Virus record (IMG/VR): IMGVR_UViG_3300043434_000302
Span: 1 to 58,229 of that record
DNA: 58,229 nucleotides
Strand: one strand, 5' to 3'
Origin: a virus
Part shown: positions 22,070 through 28,974 of the stretch, one piece after another
Numbering within the stretch: position 1 is the first letter of the stretch
How the letters are laid out: each line of letters opens with the position of its first letter
The notes under the pieces: generated by a model
Databases searched by the model: none
Told to the model about the DNA's origin: nothing
Seen by the model: the letters and a program-made list of their open reading frames with translations, nothing else
Made by a program: the position numbers and the translations under genes

Positions 22070-22128
22070 TCGAAACGGGCTCAGGCCCGTCTGGCGGGGT
22101 TGCCTCCCGTCACTGATGAGACAGGCAA
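22068..22128 (+). ncRNA. Type II hammerhead ribozyme D
   Basis: GTC (22069-22071), GAAA (22072-22075), stem III ACGGGC-TCAG-GCCCGT (22075-22090), cleavage C at 22091, stem I TGGCGGG/CCCGTCA (22092-22112, one G-T pair), CTGATGA (22113-22119) and GAC (22120-22122). Stem III differs from the other copies at several paired positions and remains complementary. Loop I TTGCCT (22100-22105) is a perfect complement of AGGCAA at 22123-22128, just before the ribosome binding site. Confidence 0.95.
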
Positions 22129-22139
22129 AGGAGACTGAA

Positions 22140-22220
22140 ATGACTGACAACAAACTGCACGTAGCAATACGCTGCGGCATCTTCGCGATCATCGTGATTG
22201 CCGCCAACATTTGCGCATAA
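22140..22220 (+). CDS. Very small membrane protein, 26 residues
   Basis: The frame encodes MTDNKLHVAIRCGIFAIIVI and ends AANICA, mostly one membrane helix. AAAGGAG at 22127-22133 supports the start, directly after the pseudoknot strand of hammerhead D. Small single-helix phage proteins can modulate host membranes or other phages; nothing here specifies the role. Confidence 0.65.
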   Translation: MTDNKLHVAIRCGIFAIIVIAANICA

Positions 22221-22223
22221 GCC

Positions 22224-22382
22224 ATGCAGTGGCGCGTGATCCTGATGGCGGATGGCAAAAGCGCTGTCCGCCACGTCAAAGCCAACAGCGCAGCCCTCGC
22301 GAGATGGAACGCTATCGGCGACTACAAACTAGAGACGGGACTAGATGCCACGGTGGCTCACATCGTGCGTACCAACCGTTAA
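22224..22382 (+). CDS. Small basic protein, 52 residues
   Basis: The frame encodes MQWRVILMADGKSAVRHVKA and continues to HIVRTNR. It starts four bases after the previous stop, so translation is probably coupled. It is basic with an alpha-beta look. No known motif. Confidence 0.65.
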   Translation: MQWRVILMADGKSAVRHVKANSAALARWNAIGDYKLETGLDATVAHIVRTNR

Positions 22383-22395
22383 TGTATTTATATGC

Positions 22396-22424
22396 TTGAC
22401 GCATAAAACCAGCGTCATTATGGG
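22396..22424 (+). promoter_or_regulatory. Possible promoter or operator before ardC
   Basis: TTGACG (22396-22401) and TATGGG (22419-22424) are 17 bases apart. The same stretch holds a perfect inverted repeat TGACGC/GCGTCA with nine bases between, which could be an operator or RNA hairpin. Either would control the antirestriction gene that starts at 22447. Confidence 0.4.
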
Positions 22425-22446
22425 CATTTATAGAAGGGAATCGATT

Positions 22447-23316
22447 ATGAAACAGGACGTTTACGAAACGGTCACCAACAAGGTGCTCGAGATGATGGAG
22501 ACACATGGCGCGAACTGGATCAACCCGTTCGCTCGCAAGGGCAAAGCCCTCCAGCCACACAACATCATCAGCAAGAAGCCATACCGTGGCATCAACCACA
22601 TGATGCTGCTCTGGTCACCATATGAAACGTCTGCTTGGGGAACCTTCAAGCAGTGGAACGAGAAGGACTGCAAAGTCCGCAAGGGTGAGAAGTCCACCCC
22701 CATCGTTTTCTGGCAGTTCATCGAGAAGGAAGACGACAAGGGCCAGAAGGTCACCATCCCTTTCCTTCGTCAGTACTATGCATTCAACGTAGCTCAGGTA
22801 GAGGGTGACTTTGCTGAGCGTCTATTGACCTGTACAGATAATGGTACAGGTGCAGAGGATATCGCGGCGGCTGAGGATTTTTTCCGCCAAATCCCTGCGG
22901 ATGTACATCACACACCAACTGGTCGTGCGTACTACAACCCCATGAACGACTTCATCAGCATGCCAAGCAAGGATGTCTTTGAAGATACGCCGACAAGCAC
23001 TGCGACTGAGAGCTACTACAGCACACTGTCACATGAGCTGACGCACTGGACGGGTCACACGTCACGTCTGGATCGCCTCACCAAGTCGCGCTTCGGTGAC
23101 GAAAGCTATGCACGGGAAGAGCTGGTCGCTGAGATCGGGGCCGCATTGCTGTGCGCCCACCTCGAGATCAGTTCCTCGCCTCGCCCAGATCATGCCCAGT
23201 ACCTCAACGGATGGATGAAGGCGCTGTCAGATCACAAGAAGGAATTCGTATCAGCAGCAGCGGCTGCATCTAAAGCAGTCGATTTCGTAATTGAAGCAGC
23301 AGGAAAGGAAGCCTAA
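22447..23316 (+). CDS. ArdC-like antirestriction protein
   Basis: The 289-residue protein has an N-terminal ssDNA-binding-type domain (DUF1738-like: NPFARKG, PYRGINHMMLLW, WGTFKQWNEKDCKVRKGEK). A C-terminal zincin-like domain has the metal site HELTHWTGH at residues 196-204 and a downstream EELVAEIGA glutamate. ArdC proteins on plasmids and phages shield incoming DNA from restriction. The start at 22447 follows GAAGGG. It fits an early gene made soon after DNA entry. Confidence 0.9.
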   Translation: MKQDVYETVTNKVLEMMETHGANWINPFARKGKALQPHNIISKKPYRGINHMMLLWSPYETSAWGTFKQWNEKDCKVRKGEKSTPIVFWQFIEKEDDKGQKVTIPFLRQYYAFNVAQVEGDFAERLLTCTDNGTGAEDIAAAEDFFRQIPADVHHTPTGRAYYNPMNDFISMPSKDVFEDTPTSTATESYYSTLSHELTHWTGHTSRLDRLTKSRFGDESYAREELVAEIGAALLCAHLEISSSPRPDHAQYLNGWMKALSDHKKEFVSAAAAASKAVDFVIEAAGKEA

Positions 23317-23441
23317 TGATTACCAGAATTACACCGCACAAAAGCAAGTTGCGCATTTCTTCGGACAGTGTCTGGCCCCTACGCAGTGCAACGGGGCGGA
23401 CGTTTGCTGAGGAACGGAAAAACAGCATAGGAGGAAAGACT

Positions 23442-23711
23442 GTGACATTGAATGACCACGTAGCATCCGCCATCAAATCATTGGAGGCGGCGAACGAGAT
23501 CAGAGCAGCCCATGCGTCTCTGCCCTACAGCCAGCAGCCACAGGTTCATGACGAACTACTGATCCAATTGCTGGAGGCGATGATCGAGTTCGACGAAGCA
23601 CCGCAGGGAACCATCGAAGAGCTCACCCGCGAGGATGAACAGTACACAACCCGTTTCCCTCTGCCAGACGATGCTGAGTGGGATTACGCCGTTGCCATAG
23701 GTGCAGCATGA
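23442..23711 (+). CDS. Early protein of unknown function, 89 residues
   Basis: The GTG at 23442 is chosen because AGGAGG lies at 23429-23434. A frame from the ATG at 23316, coupled to ardC by TAATG, would add 42 residues of less protein-like sequence. The product (VTLNDHVASAIKSLEAANEI...) is acidic and helical, ending in EWDYAVAIGAA. No known motif. Confidence 0.72.
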   Translation: MTLNDHVASAIKSLEAANEIRAAHASLPYSQQPQVHDELLIQLLEAMIEFDEAPQGTIEELTREDEQYTTRFPLPDDAEWDYAVAIGAA

Positions 23712-23842
23712 GCGACTACTTCAAGCTACTAGCCAAGTATGTGCCGCCAATGCCTGAGCAGCATTTGTTAAAGCTCAATAGTGAGCAGCTACGTGCATAT
23801 GAGAAGTCCCGCAACAAGCTATCAGAGGAGCGGCACAAATGA
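23708..23842 (+). CDS. Small protein, 44 residues
   Basis: The frame encodes MSDYFKLLAKYVPPMPEQHL and a helical end (NSEQLRAYEKSRNKLSEERHK). It overlaps both neighbours by ATGA junctions, so it is part of a tightly coupled string of genes. Function unknown. Confidence 0.72.
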   Translation: MSDYFKLLAKYVPPMPEQHLLKLNSEQLRAYEKSRNKLSEERHK

Positions 23843-24288
23843 GCGACATTGAAACCGAAAAGTTTAGGCAAATTGGCATAGACCTGATTAACGAATATCG
23901 TCAGCAACGTGGGATTAGGCTACTCGATTGGCTGGTAATCGACACCCCTGAAACTAGTGCCTTTATCCGCTCCATCCAACTGCACGAAAAAACCAAGCAG
24001 GAACTTGCCGACTGCAAGCAGGAACTTAGCGACTTCCGGCAAGAGGTGAGCGATGCGGTTGTGTCAGTTTGCGCACAGCGCTTCTGTGAAAACTCTTGGA
24101 CTGTTGGCGATAGGCAAGACCACGTTGATATGCTTCACCGCTTCATCATCCCCAAGCCCAAGCCTGACCCGCTGGTGGCTGCGCTAGAGGGTGTGACGTT
24201 TGACCATTACCCACTTAACGACGCCAAGACCATCCGCGCCGTGCTGGACGCCGCTGGCTTTGAGATAAGGGAAAAGAACGATGTGTAA
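23839..24288 (+). CDS. Coiled-coil protein of unknown function, 149 residues
   Basis: The protein (MSDIETEKFRQIGIDLINEY...) has a coiled segment TKQELADCKQELSDFRQEVSD and a C-terminal LNDAKTIRAVLDAAGFEIREKNDV. The end resembles that of the next gene (LEARGLEIREKSDD), which suggests a shared short C-terminal motif. It overlaps both neighbours. Not recognised. Confidence 0.8.
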   Translation: MSDIETEKFRQIGIDLINEYRQQRGIRLLDWLVIDTPETSAFIRSIQLHEKTKQELADCKQELSDFRQEVSDAVVSVCAQRFCENSWTVGDRQDHVDMLHRFIIPKPKPDPLVAALEGVTFDHYPLNDAKTIRAVLDAAGFEIREKNDV

Positions 24289-24631
24289 TGAACACGAACG
24301 CTTTTACAAAACCGTTCCAATAGTCGGCACGATACCGGCGAACAGCAGCGGCGGAGGCGGCACTGGTTTGCAGACTGTGGTCTGCGGCAAAGTTGCAGCG
24401 GCTGGCACTGACCGAATTGGTGGGGCTGGCGTTGTGATGCATACTGTTGTCGTGGACGCACAGAGCAATGCGCTGCGTGAGGAGAACGAACGGCTGCGTG
24501 AGCATTTAATCAGCGCACTTGATACGTTGAAAGACGCAGAGGTCTGTGATGACAACTGCGGCCCCTGCAATGAAGCCCGTGCAGAACTGGAAGCCCGTGG
24601 GCTGGAGATAAGGGAAAAGAGCGATGACTGA
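24281..24631 (+). CDS. Early protein of unknown function, 116 residues
   Basis: The protein begins MCNEHERFYKTVPIVGTIPA, has a Gly-rich segment (SSGGGGTGLQTVVCGKVAAAG), then a leucine-zipper-like helix (NALREENERLREHLISALDTLKD) and a CDDNCGPCNEA cysteine cluster that may bind zinc. It overlaps the previous gene by eight bases and the next by eight. Confidence 0.78.
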   Translation: MCNEHERFYKTVPIVGTIPANSSGGGGTGLQTVVCGKVAAAGTDRIGGAGVVMHTVVVDAQSNALREENERLREHLISALDTLKDAEVCDDNCGPCNEARAELEARGLEIREKSDD

Positions 24632-24971
24632 ATATGGACGCATACACACAGACGGAAGCCGCTCCGGTGGGCAGCCTTTGATCAAGACAGAAGCAATGGA
24701 CAACCTGATTGCACAGGATGCAGACTTGATTGACGTTGCCTCCAAGGTGACGGAAGCAGACCGTGAAGTTCTTATTCGCATCAGCAATTCAGATGACGAA
24801 ACTGCCCAGCGCATCCGGCGCGGACTGATATACACATGGGAAGTCGGAGAGATTGCCCGTCACCGCCTAGAAGAACGCGCAAAGATTGTGGCGTGGCTGC
24901 GAGAGCAAGATGGGCATGGATACGACGCGATGCGGGCCGACTGCATTGAAGCAGGGGAGCATTTGAAATGA
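24624..24971 (+). CDS. Early protein of unknown function, 115 residues
   Basis: The protein (MTEYGRIHTDGSRSGGQPLI...) is acidic and helical, with ETAQRIRRGLIYTWEVGEIARHRLEERAKIVAWLREQDGHGYDAM. It overlaps its neighbours by eight and four bases. No motif was recognised. Confidence 0.78.
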   Translation: MTEYGRIHTDGSRSGGQPLIKTEAMDNLIAQDADLIDVASKVTEADREVLIRISNSDDETAQRIRRGLIYTWEVGEIARHRLEERAKIVAWLREQDGHGYDAMRADCIEAGEHLK

Positions 24972-25405
24972 CCGACGATTTAGTGCAGCGATTGCGGGAA
25001 TATAACCAGCAGTGTGCGTATAGCTCCCTTATTAATCCAGACGGATACGAAGCAGCCAACCGCATCGAAGCCCAAGCGACGGAGATTGAACGGCTTAAAG
25101 TTCAACTGTCAGTGGAAACTGAGCCTTCACCCTACTGCCCTATCTGTGGGTCTTGCGGAGACGAAGGGTGTTGCGGGTCAAAGCGGTGTCTTTATCCAGC
25201 AGCCGAATGGCGAGCAGGATGGCGAGCAGGTTATGAAGATGGCGTTCAGGCGTGTGTTTGGGCGCTAGAGGCCGACGCCAAACTATGCGATTGCGCTGCG
25301 CTTGAAGCGAATGAGTGCGCTTGTGGCGCATGGGATGATTACAAGACTATAACATCAGATAGGGCGATTGAGATCGTCCGCGCATTACAGGAGCAAAGCA
25401 AATGA
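24968..25405 (+). CDS. Cysteine-rich early protein, 145 residues
   Basis: The N-terminus (MTDDLVQRLREYNQQCAYSS...AANRIEAQATEIERLK) is a helical motif common in small phage proteins. The middle has CPICGSCGDEGCCGSKRC, arranged like a zinc-binding site, and a second cluster CDCAALEANECACG lies near residue 115. It may bind metal or nucleic acid; unproven. Confidence 0.8.
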   Translation: MTDDLVQRLREYNQQCAYSSLINPDGYEAANRIEAQATEIERLKVQLSVETEPSPYCPICGSCGDEGCCGSKRCLYPAAEWRAGWRAGYEDGVQACVWALEADAKLCDCAALEANECACGAWDDYKTITSDRAIEIVRALQEQSK

Positions 25406-25590
25406 TGATTGATATAAAACTAAATGTAGATCAGCTAGACGGCATTGTCCGCGCATGGTTGAAGGAAACACTAAAGTCAGTGCAGTACAACGCAGCGGCG
25501 CATTATGTCCATCCAGAAGATGCCAAGCATTACAGGAAAGACATAAAGGCGCTTAAGTACATATTGGATTACATTGGGGATGGTGAATGA
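25402..25590 (+). CDS. Small protein, 62 residues
   Basis: The protein (MMIDIKLNVDQLDGIVRAWL...) resembles short phage proteins with the pattern V-D-LKE-L---HPEDAKHYRKDIKALKYILDY. It starts with an ATGATG overlap on the previous stop. Function unknown. Confidence 0.8.
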   Translation: MMIDIKLNVDQLDGIVRAWLKETLKSVQYNAAAHYVHPEDAKHYRKDIKALKYILDYIGDGE

Positions 25591-25655
25591 TCCGCCGCAT
25601 CATCGACTGGCTCATAGAGCGCATGTTTATAAACGAAAAGGATTGGGATCAATGA
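25587..25655 (+). CDS. Very small protein, 22 residues
   Basis: The frame encodes MIRRIIDWLIERMFINEKDW and ends DQ. It has ATGA overlaps with both neighbours, which is the main evidence that it is translated. It could be an amphipathic helix. Confidence 0.5.
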   Translation: MIRRIIDWLIERMFINEKDWDQ

Positions 25656-25729
25656 CCCTGCGCCAGTTCCTGATGGACAACTTCGGCTGGGACGTTTACG
25701 AATGGGCTCCAGACGAAATTAGATTTTAG
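25652..25729 (+). CDS. Very small protein, 25 residues
   Basis: The frame encodes MTLRQFLMDNFGWDVYEWAP and ends DEIRF. It continues the string of ATGA-coupled genes. Function unknown. Confidence 0.5.
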   Translation: MTLRQFLMDNFGWDVYEWAPDEIRF

Positions 25730-26010
25730 AAATACCCCACCTCAGCTCCTTTCAATCTCGACAACTACGGCGGGATAGACGGCTAGACAGCGGAAGTATC
25801 AAACACCTTTGAGGAACGGGGATCGGACATAAAGTAAGGTGTGAATGTCTAGCAACGTAGAAGTTTTCGCTCTGCGGCGAACAGAAAAATAACAGCCGCA
25901 ACTCACCCGAAAAACACAACTAATTTTTTCGACTGATGCTTAGACATTAGTTGAAGCACCGCTGCTTTAGCCGTATGGCTGGAGGTTCCACCTATGTAAT
26001 GGAGATTACA
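25730..26010 (+). promoter_or_regulatory. Leader of the ribonucleotide reductase gene
   Basis: This 281-base gap precedes the reductase. It contains a spaced inverted repeat ACACCTT...AAGGTGT, a GCTT...AAGC hairpin around TAGACATTAGTT, and AGCC...GGCT and GGAGG elements near the gene. GGAG precedes the ATG at 26011. I did not find the B12 box of cobalamin riboswitches. It may be a regulated leader of an unknown kind. Confidence 0.45.
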
Positions 26011-27948
26011 ATGCAACTACCAACTGACTACCAATCCTATATTCACAAGTCCCGCTACGCCCGTTTCATTGATGAGAAAGGCCGTCGTGAACACTGGGAC
26101 GAAACCGTGTCTCGCTACTTCGACTTCTTCGAGGAAGAGCTCGAGACCCACAACGGACACAAGGTGTCTGCTGGCCTGCGCAGTGAGCTCGAGGACGCTG
26201 TCCTAAGCCTCGCCGTCATGCCATCTATGCGTGCTTTGATGACCGCAGGAGAGGCGCTGCGCCGTGAGAGCGTGGCTGGATACAACTGCAGCTACCTGCC
26301 CATAGATCGGCCCAAGGCTTTCGCTGAGGCGCTCTACGTGCTTATGTGTGGCACAGGCGTTGGCTTCTCTGTCGAACGTCAAGAGATCAGCAAGCTGCCA
26401 GTAGTGCCTGAGCACTTCGACCGCACCGCATTCGACATTGTTGTTGGTGACAGCAAGATTGGTTGGGCTGAGGCATATCACACGCTACTGACATGCCTAT
26501 TCGCTGGCACTATTCCTAATGTGGACTACAGCCAGATTCGCGCAGCAGGCGAGCGGCTCAAGGTATTTGGTGGACGTGCGTCTGGCCCTGATCCTTTGCG
26601 CGACCTGTTTGAATTCACGATCCGCACCATGCGCAATGCCGCTGGCCGGAAGCTGAACAGTCTCGAGGTTCATGAGATCGTTTGCAAGATCGGTGAGATC
26701 GTTGTTGTTGGTGGCGTCCGCCGTTCCGCTGAGATCAGCCTTTCGAATCTGTCCGACCAGCGCATGCGTGACGCCAAGTCTGGCAACTGGTGGATCGAGA
26801 AGCCTTACCTCGCCTTGGCAAACAACTCAGCCTCTTACACTGAGAAGCCAGAGGTCGGTCAGTTCATGGACGAATGGTCTGCACTGTACCGCTCGCGGTC
26901 TGGTGAGCGTGGCATCTTCAATCGTGAGGGAGCCATCAATAAGATACTGCGCCTTGGTCGTCGTGACCATCGCTATGACTTCGGCACTAACCCATGTGGT
27001 GAGATCGTGCTTCGCCCTCGCGGCTTCTGCAACTTGACTGAGGCAGTGGTGCGTGAGAACGATAGCCTTGGAGATCTAAAAGAAAAGGTGCGCCTCGCAT
27101 CGATCCTTGGCACATGGCAGTCCACCCTCACCCGCTTCAACTTCATCGAGCCAGAGTGGCGGCGTAACGCAGAGGAAGAACGCCTGCTTGGCGTGTCCCT
27201 AACTGGCATCTATGACAATGCACTGATGCGTGGTGACAACGGTCTTGATCGTCTTGGCACAGCACTTGAGAAGCTGAAGGCAACCGCCATCAAGGCAAAC
27301 CGTCTCGAGGCGCACGACATTGGTATCAACCCATCTGTCGCCGTCACTACGGTTAAGCCGTCCGGCACTGTGTCGCAGTTGGTGAACAGCCCAAGCGGAA
27401 TCCACCAAGGTCATGCCCAGTACTACATCCGGCGCGTGACTGGTGACAACAAAGATCCAATCACCGCCTTCATGGGTGATGCTGGCATTCCTAACGAGCC
27501 ACACGCATCCAAGCCACAAGGCATGACGGTCTTTGCGTTTCCTGTGAAGCTTGGTGATGGTACTACCACTCGCGATGACGTGACTGCGTTGCAGCATCTC
27601 GAGCTAGTCCGCACCTACAATACGCATTGGTCAGAGCATGCGGTGTCCTGCACCATCAGCGTGAAGGAACCAGAGTGGCCTAGCGTTGGCGGTTGGGTGT
27701 TCGATCACTTCGATGACATCTGTGGCCTGTCGTTCTTGCCTCATTTCGAGGGCGACAGCTCATACACGCAGATGCCTTACGAGACGATCTCAAAGGCTGA
27801 GTACGAGCAACGGCTCGCTGCTATGCCAAAGGAGATCGATTGGTCTGGCCTCGCCTTCTATGAGAAGGGGATCGACACAGTAACCGGCACACGCGAACTG
27901 GCCTGTGTTGGCAACACCTGCGAGATCGTTGACGCACAGTCTTTATAA
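26011..27948 (+). CDS. nrdJ: Class II (adenosylcobalamin-dependent) ribonucleotide reductase
   Basis: The 645-residue protein makes deoxyribonucleotides for phage DNA synthesis. The active-site signature NPCGEI lies at 327-332 with CNLTEAVV just after. VAGYNCSYLPIDRP carries the first redox cysteine near residue 90, and the C-terminal pair is in ELACVGNTCEI. The single-chain length and these motifs match class II enzymes and no small radical-generating subunit gene is nearby. The start at 26011 has GGAG upstream; a longer frame runs into the leader. Confidence 0.92.
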   Translation: MQLPTDYQSYIHKSRYARFIDEKGRREHWDETVSRYFDFFEEELETHNGHKVSAGLRSELEDAVLSLAVMPSMRALMTAGEALRRESVAGYNCSYLPIDRPKAFAEALYVLMCGTGVGFSVERQEISKLPVVPEHFDRTAFDIVVGDSKIGWAEAYHTLLTCLFAGTIPNVDYSQIRAAGERLKVFGGRASGPDPLRDLFEFTIRTMRNAAGRKLNSLEVHEIVCKIGEIVVVGGVRRSAEISLSNLSDQRMRDAKSGNWWIEKPYLALANNSASYTEKPEVGQFMDEWSALYRSRSGERGIFNREGAINKILRLGRRDHRYDFGTNPCGEIVLRPRGFCNLTEAVVRENDSLGDLKEKVRLASILGTWQSTLTRFNFIEPEWRRNAEEERLLGVSLTGIYDNALMRGDNGLDRLGTALEKLKATAIKANRLEAHDIGINPSVAVTTVKPSGTVSQLVNSPSGIHQGHAQYYIRRVTGDNKDPITAFMGDAGIPNEPHASKPQGMTVFAFPVKLGDGTTTRDDVTALQHLELVRTYNTHWSEHAVSCTISVKEPEWPSVGGWVFDHFDDICGLSFLPHFEGDSSYTQMPYETISKAEYEQRLAAMPKEIDWSGLAFYEKGIDTVTGTRELACVGNTCEIVDAQSL

Positions 27949-27954
27949 CAACAG

Positions 27955-27974
27955 GGAGGGGCTTCGGCCCCTCC
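27955..27974 (+). promoter_or_regulatory. TTCG-capped intergenic hairpin
   Basis: GGAGGGGC-TTCG-GCCCCTCC gives eight perfect pairs directly after the reductase stop and before AAGGAGG of the next gene. No T tract follows. It matches the hairpin at 19755-19770 in design. Confidence 0.7.
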
Positions 27975-27991
27975 AATACAAGGAGGTAAGT

Positions 27992-28282
27992 ATGTTTTTA
28001 GGTGAAATTAAAGCGGAAGCACTTCGGATCTGGGACATCCGCGACAGGGATCTGATTGGCGACAATCGCTTTGTTGAGATGACCCGTCCCCGCATGGCGC
28101 TGTACAAGGTCTATCGAGATCGGGGTATGTCACTGTCGCAGATCGGTCGCTACTTAAAGCGTGATCACTCAACTGTTCTGAGTGGCCTGCGCAGGATCGA
28201 AGTTGTTATGGCAGAAGACCCGACCTACAGGGAGCAGGTCGAGTCTCTCGCTTCATTTTCTATGAATGATCTTAAACTCTGA
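27992..28282 (+). CDS. DnaA domain IV-like DNA-binding protein
   Basis: The 96-residue protein contains a helix-turn-helix close to the DnaA origin-binding domain: GMSLSQIGRYLKRDHSTVL at about residues 45-63, where RDHSTV is the DnaA signature. It lacks the ATPase domains. It may bind DnaA-box-like sites on phage or host DNA, to start phage replication or to compete with host DnaA. AAGGAGG precedes the ATG. Its last 30 bases overlap the end of the convergent gene at 28253. Confidence 0.88.
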   Translation: MFLGEIKAEALRIWDIRDRDLIGDNRFVEMTRPRMALYKVYRDRGMSLSQIGRYLKRDHSTVLSGLRRIEVVMAEDPTYREQVESLASFSMNDLKL

Positions 28283-28714
28283 TATCGGAACCTCAATCAT
28301 AGGTTCCTTATCCTCCCAGTCCCCGCGCTTGGTTGTTCCACCGAACACGATATTGATGGGGGCTGGGACATTGATGTAACCAACGCAGTCCTGCCACTCC
28401 ACGATCAACATCGATCTGATGTCCGTGTCTCGAGATAGCGACAGCAGGTTCATGTATTTGTGCAGCGAGACTTGATAGGTGGGGTACGTGTGTATCGGAT
28501 TCCCCCGCGACTTGAGCTCAGCCCAAGACATGATCTCCTTCCCCCGCAGCAGCGCAAAGTCTGCTGAGTAGCGGCGAGGAAGCTTTACAACCTCCACCCC
28601 CCACTTATCCGCCAGCACAGTGATGACGGCTCGCTCATTAGCTAGTGTTGTTTCGTTCTCATATATCAACTGACCATCTTTCTCTGCTGTTTCCAAAGGG
28701 ATAATACTAAGCAC
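28253..28714 (-). CDS. PD-(D/E)XK-type nuclease-like protein
   Basis: The 153-residue protein has a plausible nuclease core with Asp52 (SADFALL) and Glu66-x-Lys68 (SWAELKSRG), preceded by a helix with Glu (LANERAVITVLADKWG). This arrangement fits the PD-(D/E)XK fold of small phage endonucleases. It is last in the leftward replication operon and overlaps the previous gene by 49 bases, so the start may be later than 28714. Confidence 0.72.
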   Translation of the reverse strand: MLSIIPLETAEKDGQLIYENETTLANERAVITVLADKWGVEVVKLPRRYSADFALLRGKEIMSWAELKSRGNPIHTYPTYQVSLHKYMNLLSLSRDTDIRSMLIVEWQDCVGYINVPAPINIVFGGTTKRGDWEDKEPMIEVPISEFKIIHRK

Positions 28715-28974
28715 TCGACTAGTGAACGCGACCAGTAAGGATCAGCATCAAGCGGTATGTCGTCGATAGCCGCTCTCCGACCTTCCTTAGTTGGTATCGC
28801 AAATATTCTCTCCGCAAGACAACCCACCATGTGATCTCTGACCAGAGCGCGGAACTCTTCCGGCACATGGCGGTTAATCCACTGCATTCTTTCTTCATGT
28901 GTATTCCCCCTTGCTGCTTGCTCTGCCCAAACCATCGACTTCAGTCGCGTCGCCTTCGGCCCCACCTTCTTCAC
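28666..28974 (-). CDS. Protein of unknown function, 102 residues
   Basis: The basic helical protein (MKKVGPKATRLKSMVWAEQA...) has THEERMQWINRHVPEEFRALVRDHMVGCLAERIFAI. It lies between two nuclease-like genes and overlaps both neighbours. No motif recognised. Confidence 0.75.
   Translation of the reverse strand: MKKVGPKATRLKSMVWAEQAARGNTHEERMQWINRHVPEEFRALVRDHMVGCLAERIFAIPTKEGRRAAIDDIPLDADPYWSRSLVECLVLSLWKQQRKMVS

Noticed and set aside
23380-23420. CTGAGGA followed by GGAAAA as a possible hammerhead variant
   Set aside because: The CUGANGA form is allowed, but stems II and III cannot be closed around it.
25730-26010. Cobalamin riboswitch before the class II reductase
   Set aside because: Expected from the enzyme type, but the conserved B12 box and the typical core were not found.
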